The notes under the pieces: model-generated
Databases searched by the model: none
The model's input: the letters and a program-made list of their open reading frames with translations, nothing else
Told to the model about the DNA's origin: nothing
Assembly: GCA_963758505.1 (NCBI GenBank)
Contig: CAVWVJ010000003.1
Coordinates: forward strand, 372,001 to 436,000
Reading direction: 5' to 3'
From: Korobacter sp963758505
GTDB lineage: Bacteria > Acidobacteriota > Terriglobia > Terriglobales > Acidobacteriaceae
DNA length: 64,000 bases
Program-made: the position numbers and the translations under genes
In this document: positions 17,744 to 27,040 of the stretch, piece by piece
Layout: each line of letters begins with the position of its first letter
Position numbering within the stretch: the stretch's first letter is position 1

Positions 17744-19300
17744 TCAGTTCCAGTGCTTCAGATCCGGCCAGAACTCCTGCAGCGGTGGGTGCATCCCCTT
17801 GCAAAGCCAGATCGTGTACTGCTCCTCCTGCATGCTCCAAGGGTCATCGAGGGTCGGCCCTTGCACGACCGTTGCGCAATGTCTTTCTGCGGCCGCGCGC
17901 GGCCAGTGCAACAGGATCACGGATTCCCCCGTGTAGTTGCGCGGCCCCCAATACCAGTAGTTCTGGTGTGCGCTGATCGATTTCGGCAGCCCATACTTCG
18001 GACCGAAGAAATCGATGGCTCCCGCATCGCCATAACTTCCGCCAAGGATCGCGGTCTTCGCCTGCTCCTCCGGTGGTAGCGAATGGTAGAACTGCGCCGT
18101 CTTTTCCACGAGCTCCGGCCAACCGAATTCATCGGCAAAATGCTGCGGCAACTCGCCGTGCATATTCACCTCCGTCTTCTGCTTGGTCGCCCCTAACGCC
18201 TTTGCGTAGGCGGCAGCCTTGTCGGGTGGCAGGATCGGCAACACGATGGGCGCCGAGATCGCGCCCGCAATCACCACGTAGGCTGCAAGGGCATAGCGCG
18301 GCCATCGCAGGCGTGCAGGGGTCAGCCTCTCCCAGAGCACGCCGCCCGCGGCAAAGACAATCGGATAGATGGGCGCAACGTAGTAGTCCTTCCCTTTCAG
18401 AACCAGCAGTTCCAGAAAGAAGAACAGGAACGTGAAGCCGAGCACGCGATAGCGCCGCCCTTCGCGCTCAAAGAACAGAAATCCAATTCCCGGAATCCAG
18501 AGAAGGGCAAGCATCGGGTTCAGCATCATGATCTGCTGCACGACGAACGGCACCGGCGGCAGCTCGACATTCTTGTGCATCACCTTGACGTTGTGCAGAT
18601 CAACGTAAGTTGCGAATCCATGCTGGATTTGCCAGACCAGGTTCGGAACGGCGAGGGCTACCGTGATCGCGGCAGCCGCCCAGAACCACTTGCTGGCAAA
18701 CAACCTCCGCTGGGGCGTGACCGCCAGCGCCAGGAGCAGCGCCGCGATAAAGAACAACGTGGAATGCTTGTTCTCGATGCCGATCCCGCATGCCACCCCT
18801 AGCCCCAACAGCCATCGAGGGTCCGCGCCATTTATCACCCGAAGCAGCAGGTAACAAGCGCTCATCCAGAACAGCGGCTCAAAGGCGTTCATTGAGTAGC
18901 GCGTGGCATTGCCGATCATCACAGGGGCAAGCGCGACCCCCAACCCGGAAAGCAACACGGCAAAGCGCTTCCCGCCGAGTTCGCGCGCAAGCATGCCCGT
19001 GAGCACCACCTCGGCAGCGTGCGCCATGCCCGGTAGCCAACGCAGCGCGTATAACGAATCGCCGAACAGCACCCGATTGATCTTCAGGATCCACGCCGCC
19101 AGAGGCGCGAAATCCACATACCCCGCCGCAAGATGATCGCTGCATGCGAGGAAGTAGAGTTCATCGCGAAAGTACCCGTACGCGTTCGCGGTGAGGATGT
19201 GGACCACAAAGACGACCGCGGCCACACAATATGCCGGAAACAGGATCGACCGCGTAAATGGCTGGCTCTCGACGTGAACGGTTTGCGCGGGCGACGCCAT
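17744..19300 (-). CDS. GT39-family membrane glycosyltransferase (ArnT/PMT-like)
   Basis: 518 residues with about ten to twelve membrane helices. Near residue 45 it has YFRDELYFLACSDHLAAGYVD, the acidic first-loop motif of polyprenyl-phosphate sugar transferases (GT39/GT83). The large hydrophilic C-terminal part (about 390-518) would be periplasmic. Such enzymes transfer a sugar from a lipid-phosphate carrier to lipid or protein outside the inner membrane; acceptor and sugar are unknown. It starts 23 nt after queA on the same strand and may be co-transcribed with it. Confidence 0.85.
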   Translation of the reverse strand: MASPAQTVHVESQPFTRSILFPAYCVAAVVFVVHILTANAYGYFRDELYFLACSDHLAAGYVDFAPLAAWILKINRVLFGDSLYALRWLPGMAHAAEVVLTGMLARELGGKRFAVLLSGLGVALAPVMIGNATRYSMNAFEPLFWMSACYLLLRVINGADPRWLLGLGVACGIGIENKHSTLFFIAALLLALAVTPQRRLFASKWFWAAAAITVALAVPNLVWQIQHGFATYVDLHNVKVMHKNVELPPVPFVVQQIMMLNPMLALLWIPGIGFLFFEREGRRYRVLGFTFLFFFLELLVLKGKDYYVAPIYPIVFAAGGVLWERLTPARLRWPRYALAAYVVIAGAISAPIVLPILPPDKAAAYAKALGATKQKTEVNMHGELPQHFADEFGWPELVEKTAQFYHSLPPEEQAKTAILGGSYGDAGAIDFFGPKYGLPKSISAHQNYWYWGPRNYTGESVILLHWPRAAAERHCATVVQGPTLDDPWSMQEEQYTIWLCKGMHPPLQEFWPDLKHWN

Positions 19301-19323
19301 CTTGAGATCTCCAAAGGCTCAGC

Positions 19324-20418
19324 TTATTCGACGAACATACAGTCGCCGTAGGAAAAGAAACGATAGCGCTCTTCTACCGCGTGGTGATACGCGCGCCGTA
19401 CCCGCTCGGTTCCCGCAAAGGCGCTGACCAGCATCAGCAGGCTCGATCTCGGCAGGTGAAAATTGGTGAGCATCGCACCTATAACCCGAAAATCGTATCC
19501 CGGGTAAATGAAGATGTCGGCATCGCCGCTCTGTTCGCGAAACGGCTCTCCCTGTTTCGCTGCGAATTCCAGCGTCCGGACCGTGGTCGTTCCCACAGCA
19601 ACCACGCGCCGCTTCTCTGTGCGCGCACGATTCAGCTTCTCGGCTGCGTCGGCGGAGATGTGGTATCGCTCCAGGTGCAAACGGTTCTCTTCTACGTTCT
19701 CATGGCGCAATGGCTGAAATGTTCCCAAGCCAACATGCAGGGTGAGCTCCGCTGTCTCGATTCCCTGCTGTTGCAGTCGCTCCAGAATTTCCTTCGTGAA
19801 GTGCAGCCCAGCCGTGGGCGCGGCCACCGATCCGAGCTCCCGCGCGAATATTGTCTGGTACTGCCGGCGATCTTCCTGCGTATCCTCTCGATCGATATAC
19901 GGAGGCAACGGCACATGCCCGATTCGGTTCACCGTTCCCCAAAAATCTCCTTCGAAGCGCAGTGTCCGTTCTCCAAACTCGCCGCGCGCCACAATCTCCG
20001 CCGTAAGATCGGGCCGCTGGGGATCGTTCCCAAAGAAAATGCGCTCGCCCACCCCCAACTTTTTTCCCGGACGCACCAGCGCCTCCCATCGTGGAGGATC
20101 GGCTTCCAACTGGCGGGTGAGAAGCACTTCTACCCGCCCGGTCAGGAAATCCCGGCTGGCCGGATTCTCGGGGCTCAGCGCTTGGGCGCGGCTGCCGCTG
20201 CGGCGTCCGTAAAGCCGCGCCGGCAGGACCTTGGTGTTGTTGAACACGACCAGGTCGTCCGGCCGAAGCAGATCGGGGAACTCGCGAAATCTTCCGTCCT
20301 GGATCTCAGGCGCCCCCGCACGCCGCAGCCGCATCATGCGCGTCCCCGCTCGGTCCTCGAGAGGATGTTGGGCAATCAGCTCCGGCGGAAGCGCATAGTC
20401 GAAGTCGGAAACGAGCAC
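19324..20418 (-). CDS. queA: S-adenosylmethionine:tRNA ribosyltransferase-isomerase QueA
   Basis: 364 residues. Family motifs are all present: SDFDYALPPELIAQHPLEDR at the N-terminus, FRELPDLLRPDDLVVFNNTKVLPARL, SVAAPTAGLHFT, HVGLGTFQPLR, VVAVGTTTVRTLE and FHLPRSSLLMLVSAFAG. It makes epoxyqueuosine on tRNA from SAM, the penultimate step of queuosine synthesis. The start is GTG at 20418 or the adjacent GTG at 20421; the longer ORF to 20631 adds residues foreign to the family. A perfect TATAAT lies only 3 nt upstream of the first GTG, so the mRNA may be leaderless. Confidence 0.93.
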   Translation of the reverse strand: MLVSDFDYALPPELIAQHPLEDRAGTRMMRLRRAGAPEIQDGRFREFPDLLRPDDLVVFNNTKVLPARLYGRRSGSRAQALSPENPASRDFLTGRVEVLLTRQLEADPPRWEALVRPGKKLGVGERIFFGNDPQRPDLTAEIVARGEFGERTLRFEGDFWGTVNRIGHVPLPPYIDREDTQEDRRQYQTIFARELGSVAAPTAGLHFTKEILERLQQQGIETAELTLHVGLGTFQPLRHENVEENRLHLERYHISADAAEKLNRARTEKRRVVAVGTTTVRTLEFAAKQGEPFREQSGDADIFIYPGYDFRVIGAMLTNFHLPRSSLLMLVSAFAGTERVRRAYHHAVEERYRFFSYGDCMFVE

Positions 20419-20424
20419 CACAGG

Positions 20425-20430
20425 ATTATA
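20425..20430 (-). promoter_or_regulatory. Candidate -10 box of queA
   Basis: Minus-strand TATAAT ends 3 nt before GTG 20421 and 6 nt before GTG 20418, so transcription would begin at about the start codon. No good -35 hexamer is visible. Confidence 0.4.
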
Positions 20431-20574
20431 GAGAGCTCTCGAAGACACCCCGGCCCCGGCGCATCGAAGACCATAAATGTGTTGCTTCACGTTGACCGGT
20501 GAGGGTTGACCTTTCCGATGCGAGAAATCTGCGATACCATACCGAACATCGATCATGGCACTAAAGAGCCAACG

Positions 20575-21246
20575 ATGAAGAACCTGGACGCGCTGCGCGC
20601 TGAAATCGTAAGGCTGGGTCGTCTGTTGCACACGAAGGGATTCGTGGCAGCGATGGACGGGAATCTCTCCGCCCGGGTGAATGGCGGAATGATTCTAGCC
20701 ACCCCGACCTGCATCAGCAAAGGCATGATGGAGCCCGACGATCTTGTACTGGTCGACCTGAAAGGAAACAAGGTCGAGGGTAAGCGCGAAGTCTCCAGTG
20801 AAATCCAGATGCATGCGCTTATCTATCACATGCGCCCTGAAATTCGCGGCATCGTGCACGCGCATCCGCCCACGGCTACGGGTTTCGCCGCCGCCGGCAT
20901 GGCGTTGGACCAGGCGCTGGTCTCGGAAATCGTGGTCGCTCTCGGCAGCATTCCTCTTGCGAATTATGGAACTCCGGGCACACCCGAACTTCTCGAGGCC
21001 CTTGAGCCGTTCATCCCGGGCCACCAGGCAATCCTCATGGCGAACCACGGCGCGGTGACCTATGCGGAAGACCTTCTGCACGCTTACATGCACATGGAGA
21101 CCGTGGAGCATTTCGCCAAGATCTGTCTGGTGGCACATATGCTCGGAAGGCAGGAACTGCTCAGCGAAGAAAATGTGGACAAGCTGAGAGCCGCCCGCAA
21201 AAAATATTTCGCCATGCAGGTTGTGCAAAACTTCGACGCCGACTGA
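20575..21246 (+). CDS. Class II aldolase/adducin-family protein (fuculose-phosphate aldolase-like)
   Basis: 223 residues. Family features include the N-terminal KGFVAAMDGNLSARV phosphate-binding stretch, SSEIQMH with a catalytic-type Glu76, the zinc ligands H95 and H97 in VHAHPPTATG, and a third His in MHMETVEHFAK. This matches L-fuculose- or L-ribulose-phosphate aldolase/epimerase relatives; the substrate is not determinable. ATG 20575 is chosen because upstream in-frame sequence is unlike the family. It is divergent from queA and converges on the PEP-mutase gene, 4 nt from its stop. Confidence 0.88.
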   Translation: MKNLDALRAEIVRLGRLLHTKGFVAAMDGNLSARVNGGMILATPTCISKGMMEPDDLVLVDLKGNKVEGKREVSSEIQMHALIYHMRPEIRGIVHAHPPTATGFAAAGMALDQALVSEIVVALGSIPLANYGTPGTPELLEALEPFIPGHQAILMANHGAVTYAEDLLHAYMHMETVEHFAKICLVAHMLGRQELLSEENVDKLRAARKKYFAMQVVQNFDAD

Positions 21247-21250
21247 ACCG

Positions 21251-22102
21251 CTAGCGCGGTTTCTGCTCCGTGGTGAAGATCTGGGTTAGTTCACGAGGAC
21301 TCGCGGCCTCCGTCGCCCACGTGAAAGTGCCCTTTTCACGCATTTCGTGGGCAGCGCGAAGAAATGCGCCGATCGCGGCGCGGTAAAGCGAGCTGCCGAC
21401 ACTGACTCGCTTCACGCCAAGCGCCGATAGTTCGTCCACGCTCAGCTGCACACCTTGCAGTCCCATGATTACGTTTACCGGTCGATCCACCGACTTCACC
21501 ACGGAGGCGATGTCTTCTCGCGTCCGCAGGCCGGGAGCGTAGAGCACATCGGCGCCCGCTTCCTGGAATGCCTGCAGGCGCTGAATGGTGTCCGTAAGAT
21601 CGGGGCGGCCCCACAGGAAATTCTCCGCTCGAGCGGTCAGGGTGAAGGGAAAAGGCAGGCTTCGAGCCGCCGCCACCGCCGCCCGCACGCGTTCCGCAGC
21701 GTGCTGCATGTCGTAGATCGGGTCTTCCGGACGTCCGGTTGCGTCTTCGATGGAGCCACCCACGAGTCCTACGGATCCCGCCAGCCGAATTGTTTCCGCC
21801 GCAGCCTCCGGAGAATCGCCAAACCCGTTCTCGAGATCGGCGCTCACCGGCAACGACGATGCGCGGACGACCTCCGCCGCGTAAGCGAGCGTTTCCTCCC
21901 GGTTCAAGCTGCCGTCCCTGCGGCCACGCGAGAAGGCATAACCCATACTGGTTGTAGCGAGGGCCTCAAATCCAAGATGCTCGAGCACGCGGGCAGAACC
22001 AGCGTCCCAGGGATTCGGAATGAGGAACGCGCGATCGCGCGCATGGAGTTCGTGGAATTTCTTCGCCTTCGCGGCTTGCTCGGAATAGGTCTGGGTCGGC
22101 AT
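21251..22102 (-). CDS. Isocitrate lyase/PEP-mutase family protein
   Basis: 283 residues from an ATG behind GGTGAGG. It shows the superfamily pattern: LIPNPWDAGSARVLEHLGFEALATTS near the N-terminus, PVSADLENGFGD (metal-binding Asp/Glu), GGSIEDATG in place of the lyase EDQ motif, and FTLTARAENFLWG. It lacks the KKCGH catalytic loop of isocitrate and methylisocitrate lyases, so it belongs to the PEP-mutase/oxaloacetate hydrolase-like branch. It acts on a small 2-oxo acid, exact substrate unknown. It follows lipA by 71 nt. Confidence 0.87.
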   Translation of the reverse strand: MPTQTYSEQAAKAKKFHELHARDRAFLIPNPWDAGSARVLEHLGFEALATTSMGYAFSRGRRDGSLNREETLAYAAEVVRASSLPVSADLENGFGDSPEAAAETIRLAGSVGLVGGSIEDATGRPEDPIYDMQHAAERVRAAVAAARSLPFPFTLTARAENFLWGRPDLTDTIQRLQAFQEAGADVLYAPGLRTREDIASVVKSVDRPVNVIMGLQGVQLSVDELSALGVKRVSVGSSLYRAAIGAFLRAAHEMREKGTFTWATEAASPRELTQIFTTEQKPR

Positions 22103-22173
22103 TACGAACCTCACCCGGAGAGAGATGTATCTTCTCTCGGGAGGGATTCATTCTGAATGCTTAACGAGATGAA

Positions 22174-23088
22174 CTAGACGACGGGCAGCGGGGACTTCGT
22201 GGAATCCGCCTGCTCGTGCGCGTGATAGCTGCTGCGCACCAGCGGTCCCGATTCCACGTGACGGAAGCCCATCTTCATCGCCTCTTCTTTCATGAAGCGA
22301 AACTCTTCCGGACTGTAGAAGCGCGTCATGGGCGCGTGATCTTTCGAAGGACGCAGGTATTGCCCGATGGTGAGAATATCCACGTGCTGGGCGGCGAGAT
22401 CGCGGTACACCTGCAGGAGTTCTTCTGTCGTCTCGCCCAGCCCGACCATCACGCCCGTTTTGGTCACCATCGTAGGATCGATTTCCTTCGCCGTACGGAG
22501 CAGGTTGAGCGTACGTTCGTAGCGCGCGCCCGAACGGACTGCGCGATACAACCGCGGCACAGTCTCCGTATTGTGGTTCAGGATGTCGGGCTTGGCCGCG
22601 AGCACAATACGCAGCGCGTCTTCGCGCCCCTGGAAATCGGGGATCAGCACCTCGACCCGGCAACCCGGCTTCTGCTCCCGGATCTGCTCGATCGTCTGCG
22701 CGAAAACCCTGGCTGCCCCAACGTTGTCGTCATCGCGGTTGACGCTGGTCACCACGGCAAAGTTCAGTCCCAGGGTAGCGACCGCCTCGGCCACGCGGCG
22801 TGGCTCGTCGAAGTCGATCGGCTCGGGGCGTCCTTTGGGCACCGCACAGAATCCGCAGCGCCGGGTGCAGAGATTGCCCAGCAGCATGAACGTCGCGGTC
22901 TTATGGTTCCAGCACTCGCCGATGTTCGGACATTGCGCCGACTCGCACACGGTGTGCAGGTTCATGCCGCGCGCCAGTTTCTTAAGGTCGTGATAGTTCT
23001 CGCCCATCGGGGCTTTGGCGCGAAGCCAGCTCGGCTTGGGCGTGGGCCGCTTGGGTTCGACGTCGATTTGGATCAGTTCCGGAGCCAT
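22174..23088 (-). CDS. lipA: Lipoyl synthase LipA
   Basis: 304 residues. Both iron-sulfur sites are present: the LipA-specific CESAQCPNIGEC for the auxiliary cluster and CTRRCGFC for the radical-SAM cluster. Other family motifs are VTSVNRDD, DILNHNTETV and TIGQYLRPSKDH. It inserts two sulfur atoms into octanoyl groups on lipoate-dependent enzymes such as pyruvate dehydrogenase. ATG 23088 gives the usual length; the ORF extends to 23181 with unrelated residues. LipB is not in the window. Confidence 0.95.
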   Translation of the reverse strand: MAPELIQIDVEPKRPTPKPSWLRAKAPMGENYHDLKKLARGMNLHTVCESAQCPNIGECWNHKTATFMLLGNLCTRRCGFCAVPKGRPEPIDFDEPRRVAEAVATLGLNFAVVTSVNRDDDNVGAARVFAQTIEQIREQKPGCRVEVLIPDFQGREDALRIVLAAKPDILNHNTETVPRLYRAVRSGARYERTLNLLRTAKEIDPTMVTKTGVMVGLGETTEELLQVYRDLAAQHVDILTIGQYLRPSKDHAPMTRFYSPEEFRFMKEEAMKMGFRHVESGPLVRSSYHAHEQADSTKSPLPVV

Positions 23089-23218
23089 GGCTACTGATCT
23101 ATTGTACGACGTTCGCCCTGGAATCCGGAGCTGCTGGAAGCGCTGGTGACGCGTAACCTCGCCAAGTGTGATTGCCGTCACCGCCAGCCGGCCCAGAATG
23201 GCCTATTTTGTCCGGGTT

Positions 23219-23971
23219 ATGGCGATATCCGCTAAAGACGATCGCGCAGCTTGGCTTCAAGGCCCCGCCGCGGAATGCGAATTGCCGGAAGCAGCACGCA
23301 GACCTTTTCGCCTCATTTTGCTGGGCGCTCCGGGCGTTGGCAAAGGGACACAGGCCGATCTGCTCCACAAGCAATTGCATGCCTGTCATCTCTCGACCGG
23401 AGACGTCTTTCGCGCTGCCGGTAAAGGCGGCGGCCCGTTGAGCCCTGCCATGCAGAGCGCCACCGAGTTCATGCGGCGCGGCGAACTGGTTCCGGATGGC
23501 ATCGTCTGGGAGATGGTTCGCGAGCGTAGCGGCTGTCTTCACTGCGGTGGCGGCTTCCTCCTCGACGGGTTCCCGCGTACCCTGGCGCAGGCCGAGTCGC
23601 TGAAGCGATTGATGGAAGAGGAACATCTTTCTCTGACCGCGGTCGTGAACTACGATCTTCCAGAGAGTGAGATTGTGGCGCGGTTAAGCGGGCGCCGTAC
23701 CTGCCAACAATGCCGTAGTGTCTTTCACCTCTCCGAGCGCCCGCCAATAACCGAGGGCGTTTGCGACCGCTGCGGCGGCATCTTATTCCAGCGCGAAGAC
23801 GACCGGCCTGAATCGATCACGGTTCGCCTCGAGGCCTACAACCGGAGCACCGCGCCCCTGATCGCCTTTTACCAGGATCTCGGGATATTGCTCCAGGTGA
23901 GCGCCAAAGGAACTCCGGAAGAGATTTGCGAGCGAACCCTGGCCGGGCTACGGGTCGTACAAGCGCAGTAA
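23219..23971 (+). CDS. adk: Adenylate kinase, zinc-lid type, with N-terminal extension
   Basis: About 250 residues. The P-loop GAPGVGKGTQ, LSTGDVFRAA, DGFPRT and a LID domain with a four-Cys zinc site (CQQCRSVFHL onward, ending CDRCGG) identify adenylate kinase, which interconverts 2 ADP and ATP + AMP. There are two oddities: about 30 residues before the usual start, and an extra CLHCGG in the segment before FLLDGFPRT. GRRTC replaces the usual GRRVC. The start is uncertain between 23168 and 23219. It may be a second, divergent adk paralogue. Confidence 0.85.
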   Translation: MAISAKDDRAAWLQGPAAECELPEAARRPFRLILLGAPGVGKGTQADLLHKQLHACHLSTGDVFRAAGKGGGPLSPAMQSATEFMRRGELVPDGIVWEMVRERSGCLHCGGGFLLDGFPRTLAQAESLKRLMEEEHLSLTAVVNYDLPESEIVARLSGRRTCQQCRSVFHLSERPPITEGVCDRCGGILFQREDDRPESITVRLEAYNRSTAPLIAFYQDLGILLQVSAKGTPEEICERTLAGLRVVQAQ

Positions 23972-23978
23972 CAATTCG

Positions 23979-24362
23979 TCAGAGGGTGTGCAGGTAGGCC
24001 AGCAGGTCCTGCAGTTGCTGCTGGGTGAGCACATCGCCGGATGCCGGCATATTGGTTTTTCCCATGAGGATGATGTCGGCCACGCGGTCATCGCGCGCCA
24101 CCATTCCGCTCGGCAAATACGGCTTTTTGAAGATCCCGACCATGCTCGGTCCATGCAGGTCTTTCTTGCGGTACGGTTCATGGCATCCCGCGCAACGCAA
24201 GTCATAGATGGCACGGCCGCGGGCCTGCTGCTCATTCAGCCCGAGCTCGGCGTTGGTGCGCAGGCGCTCCGGCTTCTCGCAGGCGAACAGAAACATCACC
24301 GCCATCGATAGCGCGATGCATACGATCGGAAGATTTCGGCCGAAGCCGTTCGGGTCCTTCAT
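23979..24362 (-). CDS. c-type cytochrome, probable lipoprotein
   Basis: 127 residues. The N-terminus is a signal with a lipobox-like end (MFLFAC), so it may be lipid-anchored. One haem site CAGCH lies near residue 57, with a probable axial Met in MGKTNMPASGDVLT; the C-terminal helix LTQQQLQDLLAYLHTL completes a small class I cytochrome c. It carries one electron in the periplasm; partners are not encoded nearby. It is convergent with adk, 7 nt apart. Confidence 0.88.
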   Translation of the reverse strand: MKDPNGFGRNLPIVCIALSMAVMFLFACEKPERLRTNAELGLNEQQARGRAIYDLRCAGCHEPYRKKDLHGPSMVGIFKKPYLPSGMVARDDRVADIILMGKTNMPASGDVLTQQQLQDLLAYLHTL

Positions 24363-24431
24363 CCGTAAGCGCGACTCCCGAGCTAGAATATACTGACACT
24401 ATCCCACAGCGAAGCTCGGTCCCGATTCACG

Positions 24432-24857
24432 ATGAAAGTCGCCGTTAAACGCGCTTACGATCCCCCATCCCGTACCGACGGCAAACGCTTCCTGGTTGAC
24501 CGCCTTTGGCCGCGCGGCGTCAAGAAAGATGCACTAGAGATCGAGGCCTGGCTGCGTGACTTGGCGCCCAGCGATCAGCTGCGCAAATGGTTCCATGCGC
24601 GTCCCTCGCAATGGCTCGCGTTCCGCAAACGTTACCTCGAAGAACTGGCCGCGCCGAAAGCTATGTCGGCCCTGGATCAGTTATACGAAGCAGTGGCTCC
24701 GGGCAAGCGGGTTACGCTGGTCTATTCTTCCAAGAACGAAGAACGCAACAACGCCGTCGTCCTGAAGGAACTGATCGAAGGAGCGCGTAAGCCTCCCACC
24801 GGCACCGGACCGGTACGCGCCGCCGGGCAACGTCGCGCCGCGGCACAACGCCGTTAA
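24432..24857 (+). CDS. DUF488 family protein (YeaO-like)
   Basis: 141 residues. The N-terminus KRAYDPPSRTDGKRFLVDRLWPRGVKKD and the segment VTLVYSSKNEERNNAVVL are the DUF488/YeaO signature. The family is cytoplasmic and biochemically uncharacterised. The basic Ala/Arg-rich tail (about 120-141) goes beyond the core. A second, distinct DUF488 protein is encoded at 49582-50112. Confidence 0.88.
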   Translation: MKVAVKRAYDPPSRTDGKRFLVDRLWPRGVKKDALEIEAWLRDLAPSDQLRKWFHARPSQWLAFRKRYLEELAAPKAMSALDQLYEAVAPGKRVTLVYSSKNEERNNAVVLKELIEGARKPPTGTGPVRAAGQRRAAAQRR

Positions 24858-24909
24858 ACACGCGATTGCACTTGTAAGAAGCGCAAATCAATGCTGCAAT
24901 ACTTCGTCC

Positions 24910-25281
24910 ATGGGCAGCCCTGAAAAGATCTCACCTGAACTTTTCCAGGAGTTCCTCGAGACCCTCGCCGGGGTGGATGGCCTTGCCCCGGAAAAACAGC
25001 GCCAACTGTTATTGTCCTATGCCGAGGTCACATACCGGCTACGCGGCGGCGGCCGCTGCCCTCTGTGCCGCGTCCACGTGCGCCACGTAATGCCGGTCTA
25101 TGCGGTGCACCTCGATGGATCCGAGCGCAGCTATCCATGCCTGTGTACCCGCTGTTTCGAAGGAGAAAAGGGCCTCTCATCGAAGGTCGTGGTGCGGGTC
25201 GGCCCGAGTTCGCTGATCTACGATCGTTCCCAACGGGAACGCTTCGAACTCTCGGTGCAGAAGAATTCCGCTCAGATCTGA
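24910..25281 (+). CDS. Hypothetical protein with paired CxxC motifs
   Basis: 123 residues without membrane segments. CPLC near residue 50 and CLCTRC near residue 76 form a likely treble-clef or zinc-ribbon site, with an intervening VHVRHVMPVYAVHLDGSERSYP strand pair. An N-terminal helical region precedes it. No known family is recognised. It lies 52 nt after the DUF488 gene on the same strand. Confidence 0.65.
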   Translation: MGSPEKISPELFQEFLETLAGVDGLAPEKQRQLLLSYAEVTYRLRGGGRCPLCRVHVRHVMPVYAVHLDGSERSYPCLCTRCFEGEKGLSSKVVVRVGPSSLIYDRSQRERFELSVQKNSAQI

Positions 25282-25365
25282 TCCCGGGGGAGCGGGCCCT
25301 CAGGTCCGCATAAACTCCGAACAAATTTTTTGTGGCTTCAGCCCCTGAGGCGAAGGAAGCTGGCG

Positions 25366-26931
25366 TTACCTTTTCCTATCGTCATCCACAACGCTTTGCA
25401 CGATGGAGTCGATGGTCTCGATCGCCCGCTTATTGGTCAGGTTGTGGTTATTCGAGAGCACCGAGAAGGCAATATGTTCGCCCTTTGCCGTCGTGAGATA
25501 GCCGGAGAGGGCGTTCACGTGATCCAGCGATCCGGTCTTCCCTTGAATCCGTCCTTGCGCCGAACTCTTCGTGAAGCGTTCCACCAGCGATCCATCCACG
25601 CCGGCCACCGGAAACGTATCGGCGTAACTCGCTCCCCATGGCTGCTGGTGAGCGTAGATCAGCAGCTTCACGATCGCATGCGGGGTCACCAGGTCCTGTC
25701 GCGATAGCCCCGATCCATCGTAGAAGATGTACTCCTCGGGCCGAATGCCGGCCTGCGCGAGGAAGCTGCGCTCTACCTCGAGGCCCCCTTCGACGGTTCC
25801 GGCCGTTCCCTTTTCTTTACCGAGCAGCCTCAGCAACAGCTCCGCGTGCAGATTCTGGCTTACCTTGTTGATCACGCGAAGGTCGGCCGAAAGCGGCTGC
25901 GAATCGAAATCTCCCAGCACCAGCGGAAGGCGCGTGGCCGGCGAGGCGAGACGATCCGACCCTCCACCGGCTGAGGCAGTCGTCGTTATGCTCAGGGTCG
26001 AGAGGCTCGCCAACTCGGTGTGGTGCGTCTTCGGACGTCCGTAGATCGTCACTCCGCGTTTTTCCAGGAGTTCTCGGAAGAGCTTCGCCGTGAAATCCGC
26101 GGGATCTTCGATCGAGAGCGCCTCGTTCGCCCCTGGGTCGTCGACGGGAATATTGCCCCACAGCGTCAACTGGTTCGAGCCGGGTTCGCGGTTGATGTAA
26201 ATCTTTCGGGGATTCGTTCCCGTTGGCGTCGTGATGATGCGGTTGTCGATGTGGTAGTACTCGGGAAACGGCGTGATATCCACGAAGGCCCGCTCCCCGG
26301 CGCGATCCCCCGGCAGGATGCTGACGAAGATCACGTTGTCATTGATCGTCAGCGCGGAAACCGGGGCGCCCCACTCCCAAACCAGGTCGTCTTGTGCCCA
26401 GCCCTCGCCATAACGTTCGAAAGCATAGTAGGAGTCGTCCGCAACGATGTCCCCGTCCACATAGCGCAAGCCCTTCTGCACCAGCTGATCGGCGAGGTTT
26501 TCCAGCGCCACAATCGGCGGCAGTTTGCGTTCGGTCCGCAGGTTGTAAGGGAGTGTGCGGCCGGAAAGGTTGGGATCCCCGCGACCCACGATTACCAGGT
26601 CCGAATCGAGCCGTCCATGCTTGTCGATTGTGCCGGCGGTCTCGACTGTCGTGTGGAACTTGAAATCGGAACCCAGCAGCGCGAAGGCCGTGGCCGTCGT
26701 AAACAGCTTGGTATTGGAGGCCGGCGTGAACAGCTTGTCGCCGTTGTAGGAATAAAGGGTCTTCCCGCTGTCCAGGGAAACGATCTCAACCCCCCAGAAT
26801 CCGCGTGCTACATTCGGCTCGGCCAGGATCTTCTCGATCCGCGTTCCCAGCGGGTGCTTGTCCGCCGCAGGCGCATAGATCGCCATCAGAACGAGAAGTA
26901 CGGCGGCGAGGGTGGTGCGTCGTTGAGGCAT
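25366..26931 (-). CDS. dacB: D-alanyl-D-alanine carboxypeptidase/endopeptidase (PBP4 type)
   Basis: About 521 residues with a signal peptide (AAVLLVLMAIYAPAADK). The three catalytic motifs of the S13/PBP4 family are visible: SxxK as S72-NT-K75, SxN-type in YDGSGLSRQDL, and KTG in QGKTGSLDHVNALSG. The large inserted domains between motifs one and two give the PBP4 length. It trims or cleaves peptidoglycan cross-links in the periplasm. ATG 26931 is chosen because it begins the signal peptide; the ORF runs further to 27030. It is divergent from folP. Confidence 0.92.
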   Translation of the reverse strand: MPQRRTTLAAVLLVLMAIYAPAADKHPLGTRIEKILAEPNVARGFWGVEIVSLDSGKTLYSYNGDKLFTPASNTKLFTTATAFALLGSDFKFHTTVETAGTIDKHGRLDSDLVIVGRGDPNLSGRTLPYNLRTERKLPPIVALENLADQLVQKGLRYVDGDIVADDSYYAFERYGEGWAQDDLVWEWGAPVSALTINDNVIFVSILPGDRAGERAFVDITPFPEYYHIDNRIITTPTGTNPRKIYINREPGSNQLTLWGNIPVDDPGANEALSIEDPADFTAKLFRELLEKRGVTIYGRPKTHHTELASLSTLSITTTASAGGGSDRLASPATRLPLVLGDFDSQPLSADLRVINKVSQNLHAELLLRLLGKEKGTAGTVEGGLEVERSFLAQAGIRPEEYIFYDGSGLSRQDLVTPHAIVKLLIYAHQQPWGASYADTFPVAGVDGSLVERFTKSSAQGRIQGKTGSLDHVNALSGYLTTAKGEHIAFSVLSNNHNLTNKRAIETIDSIVQSVVDDDRKR

Positions 26932-27040
26932 GCTGCTGCTGAGGATTTTACATCGAGTGGCCCTGTTTTCAGCAGTTTTGTGCCTTCCGGCGTTACCACG
27001 GAACGAGCAGGTACCAGCAGGGGAATACAATCAAACCCGA

